Positions 46,197 to 58,133 are shown, counted from the first letter of the stretch. The stretch is 64,000 nucleotides of DNA from Ceratotherium simum simum (GCF_000283155.1 NW_004454197.1:16789753-16853752), one strand, 5' to 3'. Numbers and translations: made by a program. The notes: generated from the sequence alone by a model not told the origin.

Positions 46197-47735
46197 TTTG
46201 CCTCTTTCTCTGTGCTTGTATCTATGTATTAGGTGGGTCAGCTACGTCTCCTGATCTTGGAGAGGTGACCTTATGTAAGAGATGCCTTATGAGGCCCAGC
46301 ATTGTGCTTCCCTCTCATCACCAGTTCCAAATGTTCCAGGAGTGACCCCCATGTGGGCTACCTGTGTCCTTCTATTGTGGCAGAGTTGCTCTTGCCACAG
46401 GTGCCCAGGGATGCTGAGCTGTCCCCCTGGCCGGCTGGTTCTAATGCTTATCTTCGTGTGGCTGTTGTGGACCCTTCAGTCTCTTTATCAGGTGTGGGGA
46501 GCCCCAGCACAGTTGGCTGCAAGGTCAAATAGCACATTCCTGTTGCAGTTTTTCTGTTAAGTGAGTAGGCCCCCAGTGTGGCTGGTTGTTAGGCTCATGA
46601 GCTTACAATTGCTATAGGCCTCTGGCCTATAAGGCTCTTGTCAGCTCTCTGAGGATTGCAGCTGGGTGGGGCTGGCCCCAGGCATGGGAGCACTCAGTTG
46701 TTTCAGGCTTTGGAAGGTAGGACCCATCCCCTATGTAGCTATTTGAGAAGCACAAGTCTTCTGCAGCTGACAAGCCCCACTGTCCACAGGACCACATACA
46801 CTGTCAACACAGTCCTGCCCTGTGCACGTGCCCCGACCCCCTGAAGTGGACCCAGTCTCTCCAAAGCAGGAGCCCCACACACTCCACCAGCACCCCACAC
46901 TCTCCACCTGCTCCTCATGCATGCCCTGCCCCACAGAGGTGGACCCACTCACCAGGCTGCAGAAAATCCAGGCATCCCACCTATGCCGGCCCACAAGTTG
47001 CCCAAGAGCTTGCTTTTGGGTGGGTCCAGTCCCTAGGGAAGGTTGCCTGCCTTGGCTGAGCTGAATTAAATCAGTGCTCTAGTGGGTGGGGCAGACCCTG
47101 GGCTAACAAGCCAGAGGGAGAACTCCAGTGGCTTCTGCCAGCATCTGTGTCAGCATGCCTGCACCAGGTCACAACAATGGCCACTGCCAATGTCCCAGTC
47201 CCTGGAGAGATGTCACCTCTCCACCAAGATGCAACCAGGGCCTATCAGGTGAGTCTCTTTTCACCAAAGGACTGTGCACCTTTCTTTCCGGTGATTTTAG
47301 GTTGCTTTCCAAAATGGGTGAATTTGTGTGTGGGCCCTTTAAGAGCCGGCTTTAATTTCCTTATGTCTCAGCTTTTCTGGGGGTATTCCTCGTTGTTGTT
47401 AGTAACCAGCAAAGCCAGATATTATGACACTTGTCTCGGTTGTGCTGGGTACAAAAAATGCTTACAGCGGCAATGCTCCCCAGCTCAGGTCCCCCACTCC
47501 TCCAAGGAAGGCTGCGTACCTTTGCAGCCAGGAAGCACTGCAACATTTTTTCTCTCCAGAAGGGAATTTCTGCCTCTTTCACCTCAGTCAGGACTGTTGC
47601 GTGTTGTAGGGGTTCCTCTTATCCAGTTTTCAGTTCTCTCTCAGGGGTCATTGTTCCAAGAGTAGTAAGTCTGTTGTGTCCTTGGGAGGAGGTGAGTTCA
47701 GAGTCAGCCTATGCCGCCATCTTGACTTCTCCCCC
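46197..47735 (-). promoter_or_regulatory. L1 5' UTR with YY1-like site
   Basis: About 1.5 kb, more GC-rich than the rest of the element. At its 5' end the minus strand reads CAAGATGGCGGC (plus-strand 47713-47724), a consensus-like YY1 site, about 10 nt from the element's first base. In human L1 a YY1 site near the start directs transcription initiation. The antisense strand has open frames of 172 and 115 codons (47147-47665 and 47431-47778). Confidence 0.75.
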
Positions 47736-49975
47736 GGCATCCAAATCTCTTAAAAGAGACACTTCAACTACCTTCTAAATGGCTGAAAAAGGAGTACAAA
47801 ATAAAGGAAAACCATAAATCAATTGTAAATATAAATGCAATTATCTGTGAAATTGAATCCACAATATATTCAAATAAATATACAACATAACTATGTAAAG
47901 GATTTCCCATAAATACGAGGAATGCTTAATATTTGCAAATCTGTTAAAATACTATGGTACATAATAAGTTATAAAAAGAAAAACTACATTATTACCTGTA
48001 CTGAGCAGGAAAAGTGTTTGATTAAATTAACATCTCAATGGCGGAAAATACCTTCTTAGTAAAATTCAAAATTAAAGCATATTTCTTTAATGTGATAAAA
48101 ATATATATGTCTGGCCAAGACCAGACATTGTCTTTATGAGTCAATTTAGAGGCATTTTTGTTAAATTCAGGAGCAAGAAAAGAATCCTTGCCATGATGGC
48201 CATTATTTTGCCACCATTTGGGAATTTCAAATCAGCACAATAAGAAAAAGCAAAAAAAAAAAAAATTAAAGCATCATAGATATGATATATATTATATGTA
48301 AACATATATAAACATTCACAGATATATATAAAATTCGTTATTTTAAAAAATCAACAAAAACCTATCAGAACCAATAAGAGAGCTCAGTAAGGTAGATAAT
48401 TACAAAATAAATATGCACAAGCCATTAGGTTTTTACACACTTGGAAATAAACCTGATAATTTAATGTGGAAAAAAATTCATTCATAATAGTGACACACAC
48501 AATATCTAATTAACCAAATGTGAAGAAAATTACTAAATTTTTCTGCAAAAATAAAAGAAATCTTGAATAAGAGAAAGTTCTATCATAAATATACATGGAA
48601 AATTAAAAGGAAAATTATTTTGCATTTTAATGGAATCCTAATTAAAATTGCAATGAAGTTTTTGAGGAGCTCACTAAAATAAATATATTTCATCATAAGA
48701 ATAAAGAGAGGAAAGTATCTACTTTTTTAAAGAAGAGTACGATATATTTCCAGCCACACAAATGTGGCATGAATGAGGAATTAAAAGACATTAATGAGGG
48801 GAAAAAATTGGCAAACTCAGAAAATGACCTAAATATTTCTAAGTACTGCTTATATAAGAGAGGCATTGGGAAGCAGTTCAAAACAGTTTTATTTAATAAA
48901 TAATACTGAGACAATTGTTCAAACATTTAAAAGTAATAAATTAGATCCCTACCTCATACCAAACACTAAAGTAAATTGCAAACAATTAACAAGCTACATC
49001 TAAGAAACTGAACCATTGAAGAAAACAGAAGTGAACAGCTATCTGATCTTAGAGTAGGGAGGGTCTTGTAATCATAAGAACAAATGAAGGAACAATAAAT
49101 GAAAAGTCTGATTCATTGTACCAGATAGGATTTTTAAACTTATTAACTTCTAAAAATATCATAAACAAAATTAAAAGACTACTAACAAAATAGGAAAAAC
49201 ATGAGTAACCTATACACCAGATGAAGGGTTAATACATTTCATATCTAATAGAAAGAGACCTCCTACAGCTTAGTGAATGCTCCAGTAGACAAATAGGCAA
49301 AAGGCATGAATAAGCCAATTGATAACATGAGACAATCAATGGAAAATAAACACTAGATAAAATAGTCAATCTCATGTGAAATCAAAGAAATGGAACACAA
49401 CATAATAATGAGATGACATGGCTCACACATCAAATCGGCAACGTCGCTTTGCTCTTGCTTTGCTTTGTGTTGTTTGGTGCCCAGGTTAGTGAAGTGCAGT
49501 GGAACAGCCATCAGCTTCTGATGAGAATGCAAACTGGCGCCGCAGTTCTGGAGGACCGTTTGAAATCACAAATCCAGTGCCTTTCATCAGGTCACGCTCT
49601 TTAGAAAATAAGTCTAAGGAAATAAATAGAGATGTGCACACAGATATTTGTACGATAATGTTCATCACAGAGATATTTATCATCAAAATAATTAGCGCCA
49701 ACCTAAATATCCAACAATAGGGGATTGTAGCAATAAGGGATAGGTTAAATAATCTGTGGTCCATTTATATGGTGAAGTAGCTATTAAAATCATGAACGGA
49801 AGATTATTTAATGAGATATGAAATTCTTCATAATATCATGTTAAATAAACGAAGCCAAGCCATGTATGCAGTGTAATCACCTATAGGTTTATGAAAGAGA
49901 GAGACTTAGAAAATAGAGAAGATGCCATAATTTTAATTTTCATGGTAGTTCTCTTTTTTGCATTTCTAGTTTTTA
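47736..49975 (+). repeat. Ancient host L1, segment 3 (ORF2 to 3' UTR)
   Basis: Continues 39800-40856. Decayed reverse-transcriptase phrases ('actgagcaggaaaagtgtttgattaaattaacatc', the AEKAFDKI region, about 48000-48035), 'ccaataagagagctcagtaaggtag', the ORF2 C-terminal region, then 3' UTR 'gatgagaatgcaaactggcgccgcag' (49520) and 'caacctaaatatccaacaataggggattg' (about 49700). No open frame. Confidence 0.7.
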
Positions 49976-49997
49976 CAATTAACATGTATTACATTTA

Positions 49998-50176
49998 GGG
50001 CCGGCTCCGTGGCTTAGCGGTTAAGTGCGTGCGCTCTGATGCTGGCGGCCCGGGTTCGGATCCCGGGCGCGCCCCGAGGCACCACTTCTCCGTCCAACGC
50101 GAGGCCGAGACCCACGTACAGCAACTAGAAGGATGTGAACCTATGACATACAACTATCTACTGGGGCTTTGGGGGG

Positions 50177-50226
<50 letters not shown>

Positions 50227-50257
50227 CTCCATCTGGAGCTCTAAAAAAAAAAAAAAA
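49998..50257 (+). mobile_element. Young ERE SINE with long poly(A)
   Basis: Head GGGCCGGCTCCGTGGCTTAG with an A-box-like TGGCTTAGCGG and a B box GGTTCGGATCC intact. The 3' body ends 'ctggggctttggggg', then an A-run of about 48 (50177-50224), 'gactccatctggagctct', and a second A-run. A perfect 17-bp target duplication AACATGTATTACATTTA lies at 49981-49997 and 50258-50274. It sits at the end of the ancient L1. Lysine-rich open frames here come from the poly(A). Confidence 0.97.
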
Positions 50258-50274
50258 AACATGTATTACATTTA

Positions 50275-50989
50275 AAATCAGAAGGAAAATAATAAATCTT
50301 CAAAACTTATTCAACATTTTTAAAAGCACAATATTCTCCAAGGTTAGCATCTTAGCAACCCTCCTAAGTAATCCATTGTTCTTTCAGCTAGATTGAAGTC
50401 ATCTGTCTGGAATTCCAAAAGCTGACAACAGCCATTTCAGACCTTCTTGTTCTTTCTCTCGGATGTGATAGACAGAGATCATCATGTAAAATCAGGGCAG
50501 AAAAAAGTACACAACGGAAGTTTTTATTCATATTTTGGAAGAGAGTATGTAACAAATAGAATCAAGTGACAAAAAAAAGAAAAGAAATAAGAAATTTCCC
50601 AATGTCACACTGCCAATAAGTCTACCATGTTGGAATTAAAATTTCTCTTTAAATTTGTTTGGCAGAATATAATGCTGCAAAGAGAACCAGATAAACCAGG
50701 ACACGCAGCCATCGGTCCCCAGAGGGACTGCGTGCTGCCCTCCTTCAGTCTGAGAGAGCCACCAGGAGACAGGGCCATATGGTGTGAGGAGCTGCTCCGC
50801 TCACCCAGCTTCCAATTTTAGATTCCCTCTCCGGGCTGGGAGCATTAGTTCTCAGAGCAGCAGGGCCCCAGTCATCCGGAAACCGGTTATCCAGAATCCT
50901 CAAGGTCTGAAAGCCTTGAGTCCAAAGTAGAGAAAGGAAGAGACTTGGAGGAGATGAGGCCAAATGGACGGAAGGCGAAGAGGTGAGAA
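50275..50989. other. No recognised feature
   Basis: No repeat recognised; no gene evident. Confidence 0.35.
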
Positions 50990-51300
50990 GACAGAGTCCA
51001 CGCCCGATTAGGGACTCGGAGCCCCGGCAAAGGAGAGAGTAAAACGGCTGAGGGTCCGGCCCCGGGTCTCTCCGCGGTGAGGGGGCAGTTGCGTGCGTTG
51101 TCTCATTACTCCCTCTCAGCACTTCCGAGCAGTCAAGAGACGAAAGCGGAAGGAATTTACTCAAAGTCACAAACCAGGAGTCAGTGACCAGGATTGGAAT
51201 GCAAATCTGATTGGCTGCAACCCCCCCCCAGCTGATTTCACTGCGCCCTTGCTGGGCAGCGGCCTCCGCGGAGCCCAGCAGTGAGAGCAGCTTGGACATC
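50990..51300. other. CpG-enriched patch containing a MIR
   Basis: CpG-rich phrases ('ccacgcccgattagggactcgg', 'ggtccggccccggg', 'ctccgcggtgagg') within an otherwise CpG-poor window. 51105-51235 reads as an inverted MIR ('ggaatttactcaaagtcacaaacc ... aggattggaatgcaaatctg'). A 190-codon minus frame (50745-51317) overlaps it but has no recognisable domain. Confidence 0.4.
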
Positions 51301-51844
51301 CTCCTTTGCGGGGGCACCTAGGCTCATGGAACAGCACGCTCACCTTCTCTTATCTTTTCTCTCCTCCCTCATCTTTTCCCTGCTTTACTGGAAGAGTCCC
51401 AAGCCTCCTATCTTGCCTTTTCATGTCCCCTTGTCTGGATGGCTACCCTCACCATTTCTCTCCATAGCCCATTCCTTCTCCAGGCTCTGCATCTTCCTCC
51501 CATGTAGTCAAATCTGCTGATCCCCAGGGTCTAGGCCCTTTTCCCGATATTTCCTCTTCCACTCTCAATGCACCCCAACAAAGCTCTGAACTATAAAATG
51601 GGGGGAAGCTGTTGTAATGCAGAACATTTTCAAGAAAAAATAAAAAGACCCAAATTCACTCCATAGAATGATCTACATCTACAATTTACCAAATGAAGGA
51701 GACTGATACATGGAGATAGCTATAGAAATAGAGACCATCCGAAAAAAGGAGCGGTACCAAGGTCAAATTAATGTAGGAAACAGAATAGACTGTATCTCCT
51801 CTTCACCGTGCACAAGAGCCTTAGGCTTGGAAAAGTCCTCCAGT
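51301..51844. other. No recognised feature
   Basis: CT-rich in the first part. Nothing identified. Confidence 0.35.
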
Positions 51845-51855
51845 TAAAGGACCAT

Positions 51856-52445
51856 ATATTTGGGGTTTGTTTTTTTTTCTTTTTGTGAGGAAGTCAGCCC
51901 TGAGCTAACATCCGTGCTAATCCTCCTCTTTTTTTTTTTTTTTTTTGCTGAGGAAGACCGGCCCTGAGCTAACATCTATTGCCAATCCTCCTCCTTTTTT
52001 TTCCTTTTTTTCCCCCAAAGCCCCAGTAGATAGTTGTATGTCATAGTTGCACATCCTTCTAGTTGCTGTATGTGGGACGCGGCCTCAGCATGGCCAGAGA
52101 AGCAGTGCGTCGGTGCGCGCCCGGGATCCGAACCCGGGCCGCCAGTAGCGGAGCGCGCGCACTTAACCGCTAAACCACCGGGCCGGCCCTGGGGTTTTTG
52201 TTTTGTTTTGTTTTGTTTTTGCTGAGGAAAATTCGCCCTGAGCTAACATCTGTTGCCAACCTCCCTCTTTTTTTTGCTTCAGGAAGATTCACCCTGAGCT
52301 AACATCTGTGCCAATCTTCCTCTATTTTGTATGTGGGTCGCCACCACGGCATGGCTGCCAACAAGTGATATAGGTCCGCACCTGGGAACAGAACCTCCAA
52401 AGCAAAGCGTGCCAAATTTAACCACTAGGCCATGGGGCTGGCCCC
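51856..52445 (-). mobile_element. Older ERE SINE, host of a nested ERE
   Basis: Minus-strand ERE whose body is 52190-52445 ('ggaagattcaccctgagctaacatctgtgccaatcttcctc', 'ttaaccactaggccatggggctggcccc'). Its poly(T) tail is split by another ERE at 51869-52189. A perfect 11-bp target duplication TAAAGGACCAT brackets the whole composite (51845-51855 and 52446-52456). Confidence 0.9.
51869..52189 (-). mobile_element. Younger ERE SINE nested in an ERE tail
   Basis: Minus-strand ERE inserted in the tail of the older copy. A poly(T), two 'gaggaag...gccctgagctaacatc' modules, the 'agccccagtagatagttgtatgtcatag' body module shared with 49998-50257, 'gcgcccgggatccgaacccg' (inverted B box) and the head 'aaccaccgggccggccc'. 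An 8-bp duplication TGGGGTTT lies at 51861-51868 and 52190-52197. Confidence 0.92.
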
Positions 52446-52456
52446 TAAAGGACCAT

Positions 52457-54429
52457 TTTTTAACCCAAATTTCTTTGGTCATGGAAGCCTTTTTGTAGGA
52501 CACTTCCTCACATTTCATAGAATACTAGTAATATGGTGATAAACTAAAGACACAGTTTGAGAAATGCTGACATTTGCTGATGTACATAATAGTGTGAATA
52601 ATCACATGCTGGGAGAGCTGAGCAATGTGCCTGCCCTGGTCCTGCTCTCAACTTCCTCTTCTTTAGTTGTCGGGTCTGCCTCTCCCCCTCCCCGCCCACC
52701 TGAGGTCTGCCCCTGGCCCCCATCCATGAATGGGCAGGGTGGTTTGGACTCTGCAGACACAAATTCAATCCTCTATGGCAGGGAAAGGGGACTAACTTCT
52801 CTGGGTATCAGAGTCCTTACTGGTCAAATGAGCATCATGATGCCTATGTTAGCAACATACTTGGCATGGCCCAGACCACAAGCATATCCCCTCCCATGTG
52901 TACACACACACACACCACCAAATCCACACACCACATCTGACTCATCTATACTGACTTGGTCTCTCCTCTCTATCAGGGTCAATATACTAATTGCAGAGAG
53001 TCTTAAACTCTGTCTGAAATTGCTTCAAGTTTAGCCTTGCAAGCACTAACTTCAGCAAGTGTTAGTCTATTTCTTGAGCTGTTTCCATTTTCCATTTGTG
53101 AGTGACAGATGCCTGCAATTACTGGAACTTCAGGAACTACACTTCCTTCCAAACCACTCTGCAAATATCAGTGACAGAACACCTTCTCTTCCTGGCTGCT
53201 ACATGAGGTGGAGGATTAGGGTTGTTGATGGTCCTACCTTTGATATAAAAGAAGAGCTTCCAAGCTAAATTTTCCTGAAAATCTCCTTTCCTCTTGGGAT
53301 TTTTCTGCACTCAATGATTGCGTCCTGTGCCATACTGTCAAATCCTCCTTGTCCCCACCAGTTTGTTTTAAAGCTGTGCCTCCTGCCTTATTGGGTTTGC
53401 CGTGTCATCCTTCTGAGGCCAGGAGCCCTGGCACACCTGCCTATCTCACAATAGGCTTAGGCAGCAGTCAGTTACCTTGTAAAGTCAGTAACTCATTTGC
53501 AACCCAGATCCAAAGAGTCCCCCTTTGATCTCGAAGGATGTAACACTGTAAGTAATTACCCAGAGAAACTGGAACTTGGAAATACAATCACATTTTCCTT
53601 ATTACTTATCAGAACAAATGAGACCACATCTGGCTCTCCTGTGCTCGCTAAGTCCTGTCATTTTCATTCCTGCATAAATACAGAGTCACTAAGCTCACCA
53701 CCGCATGCTAGTCGTGCTCGGGAATGGAGAAACACCATTTCCAACATAAGGCTAGTGTTTGAAAACCCCAATCACAAGGAAAACTCAAGGAGGAGTTCCA
53801 GGAACCTGCCTGAATGAGTCCCTGGGGCTTTGCCCTCCAACATGGGCCTCCAGAGTTAACAGTTTCTGCAGAACGGAATTGAAAGCAGCTCCCCCTGAGG
53901 GCTTGGTCCCAGCCTTCTGGGTTGGGGTGGTGGAGGAGCATGGGCCTGGGAGACAGACAGATGAAAATGCCTGCCCCACTATTTGTTGGCTGTGGGGTCC
54001 TCAACAAGCCAGGATCCAGACCAGAATGAGTCTGAAAATAGCTGTGCCTGTTTCCTCCTTTTGAATTCATTCACAGTTTATCCAACACATTCAGCCACTA
54101 CCATCCTAGGAAGCACCTCTACGATCATTTCAAGGGGAGAAGCTCTTTGCGAAGTGTAGCTCAACCACTGTGTGGCCCACCAAGACCCCAGGAAAGGGTG
54201 GGAACAGCAAAAAGGTTGTCCTGTTATGGGGTGCTGATCCAACCTCTCCCCGTCTTCCCTCCAGGGTACCTTCTACTCCACGAGGAGGGGCACACAGACT
54301 GGGCGGATACCGGCAGAACCAAGTCTGGATGAGAGCTGGCACCCATCTCTAGCTAAGCTTTGCATTCCAAAATGAGACCCCCTCTGACAACAGAGGTCCC
54401 CTTAGGAGCAGCTTGTGAATTATTTTCTT
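52457..54429. other. No recognised gene; short CA tract
   Basis: An interrupted CA tract lies near 52902-52935. Open frames up to 156 residues (52564-53034) are not recognisable. Repeat content not resolved by eye. Confidence 0.35.
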
Positions 54430-55215
54430 CAAGCCGCAATCATCATTCCAATCCATTCCTTTCTCCCCACACTTACCACCCAGTTCGGAGACTCGTCAGT
54501 TCTCCCCCGAGCCCCTAAATAGTTCCTTAACTCCATCCAGCCTCACTCCTCTCCAGGCCTCTACCCCTCAGCTGCCAAGGTGAAGTTTCAGAAATAAGAA
54601 CCTGGTCAAGCCTACTCTGGAACGGGCCCCATCATCTCCCAACTGAACTAACGCAATAGTCCTCCCCAAGACCCAGGCACACTGGTCCCCCATGTCTTCT
54701 CTTGCTGTATCCCATAAGCCATGCTCCACACAATAGCCAAAATAATACACTGAAAAGCAGAAATTAGGTCGTGTCATTTCCCAGCTTAAACACCATCACA
54801 CTCAGAAAAGAATTCAGGTCGTGGGACTCTGTATATCCTCCCTTCCTACTGCTCCTTTGATGCTCGTTCCACTCAGCCCCCGACCCCTACACTCCAGCCA
54901 CACATGTCATCTTCCATTCGTGGGACCCACCAAGTTCATTCCAACCTTTGCCCTTGTCACTTCTTTGGGCTGGAATCCACTTCCCCAGATCCTGGGCGCT
55001 GACTCCCCTTCTCTCCACCACCCCTCCTCTGGAGGCATTCCTTGGCCTCCCAGGTTGGCCACATCCAGAGAATCAATGCATTTATTATATTTCTCCCTCC
55101 ACCAGATGTGAGCTGCACAAGAGGAGAAACACACCTGTCTTGTCTTGTTCACCCCTCTATTCCCAATGCTGAGACTAGTACTTGACACATTCAATAAAGG
55201 TTTATTGAGTAAATG
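54430..55215 (+). repeat. L2 LINE fragment with 3' end
   Basis: 'cactcagaaaagaattcaggtcgtgg', 'ccttgtcacttctttgggctggaatccacttcccc', 'ggaggcattccttggcctcccagg', 'gatgtgagctgcacaagaggag', 'acttgacacattcaataaaggtttattgag' give the L2 3' region in order. Confidence 0.75.
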
Positions 55216-56339
55216 GATGGGAGGAGGGAGGAGTCATGTCACTTCTGTGATTAAAACCAGTCAGTGACTTGCAGTAGGACGAAGTGCTCACTCCTCACCA
55301 TGGCAGGCAAAGCCCCCACATCAGCCCTGCCCACCTCACCACCTCATCCCCCACTTCTCCCTAGTTCCAGCCTTCTAGCACTTAGAAAAATAGATGCCAA
55401 GCTTAGAAATAAGGCAAAAAAGACTTCTTGTGCCTTTCAATGTCACACTAGCACACTGCCAAGCGAGCCCACATAAGGATCTCCTGATGTTCTAGGGAAA
55501 GGAATCTTGTTTGACTTACTGTTTCGTATTGATTAAGATTCAGAATCTGTGAAGGTAGATGTTAACTTCAGAATATTGATAAGTTGCAAATGATTTAATT
55601 TGGTAAAGATCTAAATGAATTTTGTCCAGTAAGACAGAAGGTTACAGTTTTGCTGCCATGTGGAACATTAACCGGTTTGGTATCTAACGTAAAAATCTTA
55701 TTTCAGCATTCTTTGTTTCACTGAAATTTGCTTCAGGCTCTCATACTGCTCTTTGGACCAGCTGCTGAATCCCTCTTTAATGTGTTAAATCAATTTTTGA
55801 CACGGGCTCACTATATATTTTGGGGTATTTTTGGATATCCTGCTTTGACACTAAATTACTAACACACAACTTCTCCATGCTCTCACAGCTTTCAGTGTTT
55901 GCTGCCTTTTCTCGGCCCCACCCTCTACACCTCCTGCCCTCATTCCCAATCTCATTTTCCTCCAGGTTATCCTCTATTAATCCCTGTAGGCTAAATTCAA
56001 ATGTCAATTCCTTAGGACGCCTTCCCTGACACACCCAATACACACACGCACACACACACAGACATACACAACTCTCTGAAATATAGCTTTCTCTCAGAAA
56101 AAAAGGAAAACCAATGGAACAGAGTAGGTCCACCAGGCACATGCAAAGCCTTAGACTAGCATGAGTGGCCTTCACCATGAAGGGAGGAACCTAGCTCCTC
56201 CTGGGCCATTAGGGATCTACCGGAAACAGAATGCTTCTGGAAAACCTCCATTCCTCAGAGTCCAAGGACGCACACCACATGGTGGATGCGTTGGGCACTT
56301 TTCCTTCCACGGAGGCAATCAGCTCATACTACTCAGCAT
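55216..56339. other. No recognised gene; possible L2 piece, CA tract
   Basis: 55250-55440 resembles another L2 fragment ('ccagtcagtgacttgcag'). A CA tract lies at 56040-56062. The rest is unrecognised. Confidence 0.35.
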
Positions 56340-56680
56340 GGCAGGGTGGCTGAGTACACAGCCTCTGGAGCCTTTCCCCCCAGGTTCAAACCCCGGCTCT
56401 GCTGCTGACTAGCTGTATGACCTTAAACAATTTACGTAATCTCTCTGAGCCACAGTGTTCCCCTCTGTAGAGTGGAAATAATAATAATAGTATACTTGAT
56501 AATAGTACATAGTATACACAGGCTACAATAAGAATCAAGGGGAGTACTGTAACTGGAGTGCATGAACAATGGGAATGATAATAATAATAAACTTATACGC
56601 TGTTTTAAGAATCAAATGGATTAATATAGCTAAAGTTCTTAGAAGAGTAACGGGCATGTAAGTGCTACTATGGAACCACG
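56340..56680 (+). repeat. MIR SINE with internal expansion
   Basis: 'ggttcaaaccccggctctgctgctgactagctgtatgacc', 'ctctctgagccacagtgttcccctctgtagagtgg', then a long ATAATA-rich interval and 'aagaatcaaatggattaatatagctaaagttcttag'. The middle is about 100 bp longer than a normal MIR. Confidence 0.8.
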
Positions 56681-58055
56681 GCTCATGTTCCAGTCTCGTG
56701 TAAGCCTCCTGGGCTCACCTCTTCCCCCAGTCAGCGGGAGCTGCGCAGATGAGACCTGGGGCCCTGCGATATGAGGGATGACGGCAGAGGAGTTACAGCC
56801 CCAGCAATGGAGATAAGACCACAGGTTCCCATTTCAAACTTACTGTAAACAATTGGGAAACCTGAGAGCCTAACACAGTACCTGGCACAGAAGGAATTTG
56901 ATAATTTTTGCATCTTCTCTCTGCCATCCCTGTCCTACCCATTCCCAATCCCAACCTTAATCTTACAGGCAAGCAACATTTTGGATGCTTCCAAAGTTTT
57001 TGTATAACATTGACTCAGAGGTGAAGGGCTGTTTCTGATCGTTATTCATCTTTTCATTACTGTCATGTATTTTACTGATTTTGCATTGAAATATTTTTTT
57101 CAGCATTTTAAAATGAGACTCTTGCTTCAACACATCCCAAATCCTAACATCTGGTGAATTACAAACAATTCTGTGGGCTTCTTTTTCTTCTTAATTTTAA
57201 TTTTAAAAATCAATAAGTAGTCCACGATGCCTTTAAAAGATATTAAATAACACAATCAGCTTGGATTTTATTGTGAAGATGATATTCTCAACAGTGTGTG
57301 CACAAAATCACAGGATTGGTGAGACCTTGAGGCACTGGGCTTTCTGGAAAACTCCCCATTAGGATCCAGAATTGAAAGGGCCCATGGAGAGCATCTGAGC
57401 TGGAAAAATTTTTGCATGAGAACAAATTCCAGGAAAATTAACAGATCTACTGGAGATTACCTTTTTTCCAGAATTACTTTTTCCATTTAAAATAAAAATA
57501 ACTTTTGAACTAGCTTTGGGATAATTCTAACTTTACCTACTATTTAACGAATAGAGAACATCAGTGAGAATGCAATGCTGCTTTTGGCCACTGGAGTATT
57601 TCTATCTAGGCCACGTGAGGAGAGACAACGTGAAGGCAGCTTGCTAATCATTCACCATGGAAATAGATGGAGGCCATATGCAGAAGCCACGCCTTTGGGG
57701 AGAAGCCAGTCCATTTTGGAGGGAAAAGTGGGAAGACTGAGGTTTGGAGGCTGGAAGAAACATGTGTCTCACCTGAGTTCTCAAGCCATCCGGGGACAGA
57801 GACAGGACGGATCCCTCCCTCCCGCTTTCCTGCCCAGCACCCTTCCCATATCCCATGCTGAGGTAAAGAGTCAGAAGCTCCCTCATCCGCTACCAGGAGG
57901 GATGCTGCTCCAGGCAGCCCCCTTGGGCTGACTGACTCAGTCTGCACCTGCAGGTCAGGGCTGAGGACAGCAGGCCCTGAGTTCTCCAAAGGGACAAGTT
58001 GCCTCTGTAGCTCCAGAAGATCCCTGGCCAGCAATGAATTCACTGGGCCCCTACT
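56681..58055. other. No recognised feature
   Basis: AT-rich in 57000-57600, then GC-richer. Overlapping frames at 57575-58112 on both strands have no recognisable domain. Confidence 0.35.
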
Positions 58056-58133
58056 CTGCTGGCAGCTGGATTTGAAGATAGGGGAAAAGATTATACACAC
58101 ACATACACTCACATTTTGTTTAAATCTGGCTCT
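58056..58133 (+). repeat. Source copy of a local templated insertion
   Basis: A 78-bp segment ('ctgctggcagctggatttg' to 'aaatctggctct') that recurs in the same orientation at 59614-59686 with few differences, mainly shortening of its internal CA tract. Confidence 0.85.

Larger units (their letters stand above)
40857..47735 (-). mobile_element. Full-length L1 LINE (contains assembly gap)
   Basis: A 6.9-kb minus-strand L1 with, in element order: 5' UTR (47735-46197), ORF1 (46196-45307), inter-ORF spacer, ORF2 (44924-41118), 3' UTR and A-tail (poly(T) from 40857). The 5' end, read on the minus strand, starts GGGGGAGAAGTCAAGATGGC, typical of equid-type L1, with a YY1-like site. Both ORFs carry stops and shifts, so the copy is dead. 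Possible diverged target duplication: TTCAAATGTC (40846-40855) against TCCAAATCTC (about 47740-47749), 8 of 10 identical. Confidence 0.92.

Noticed and set aside
49998..50070. Possible functional tRNA gene
   Set aside because: It has A- and B-box-like motifs, but it is the head of an ERE SINE with poly(A) and target duplication; no tRNA cloverleaf was looked for beyond that.
50029..50396. Frames with long lysine runs
   Set aside because: Translation of the ERE SINE and its poly(A) tail.
50745..51317. 190-codon minus-strand frame
   Set aside because: Covers a CpG-rich patch and an inverted MIR; no recognisable domain or supporting gene structure.
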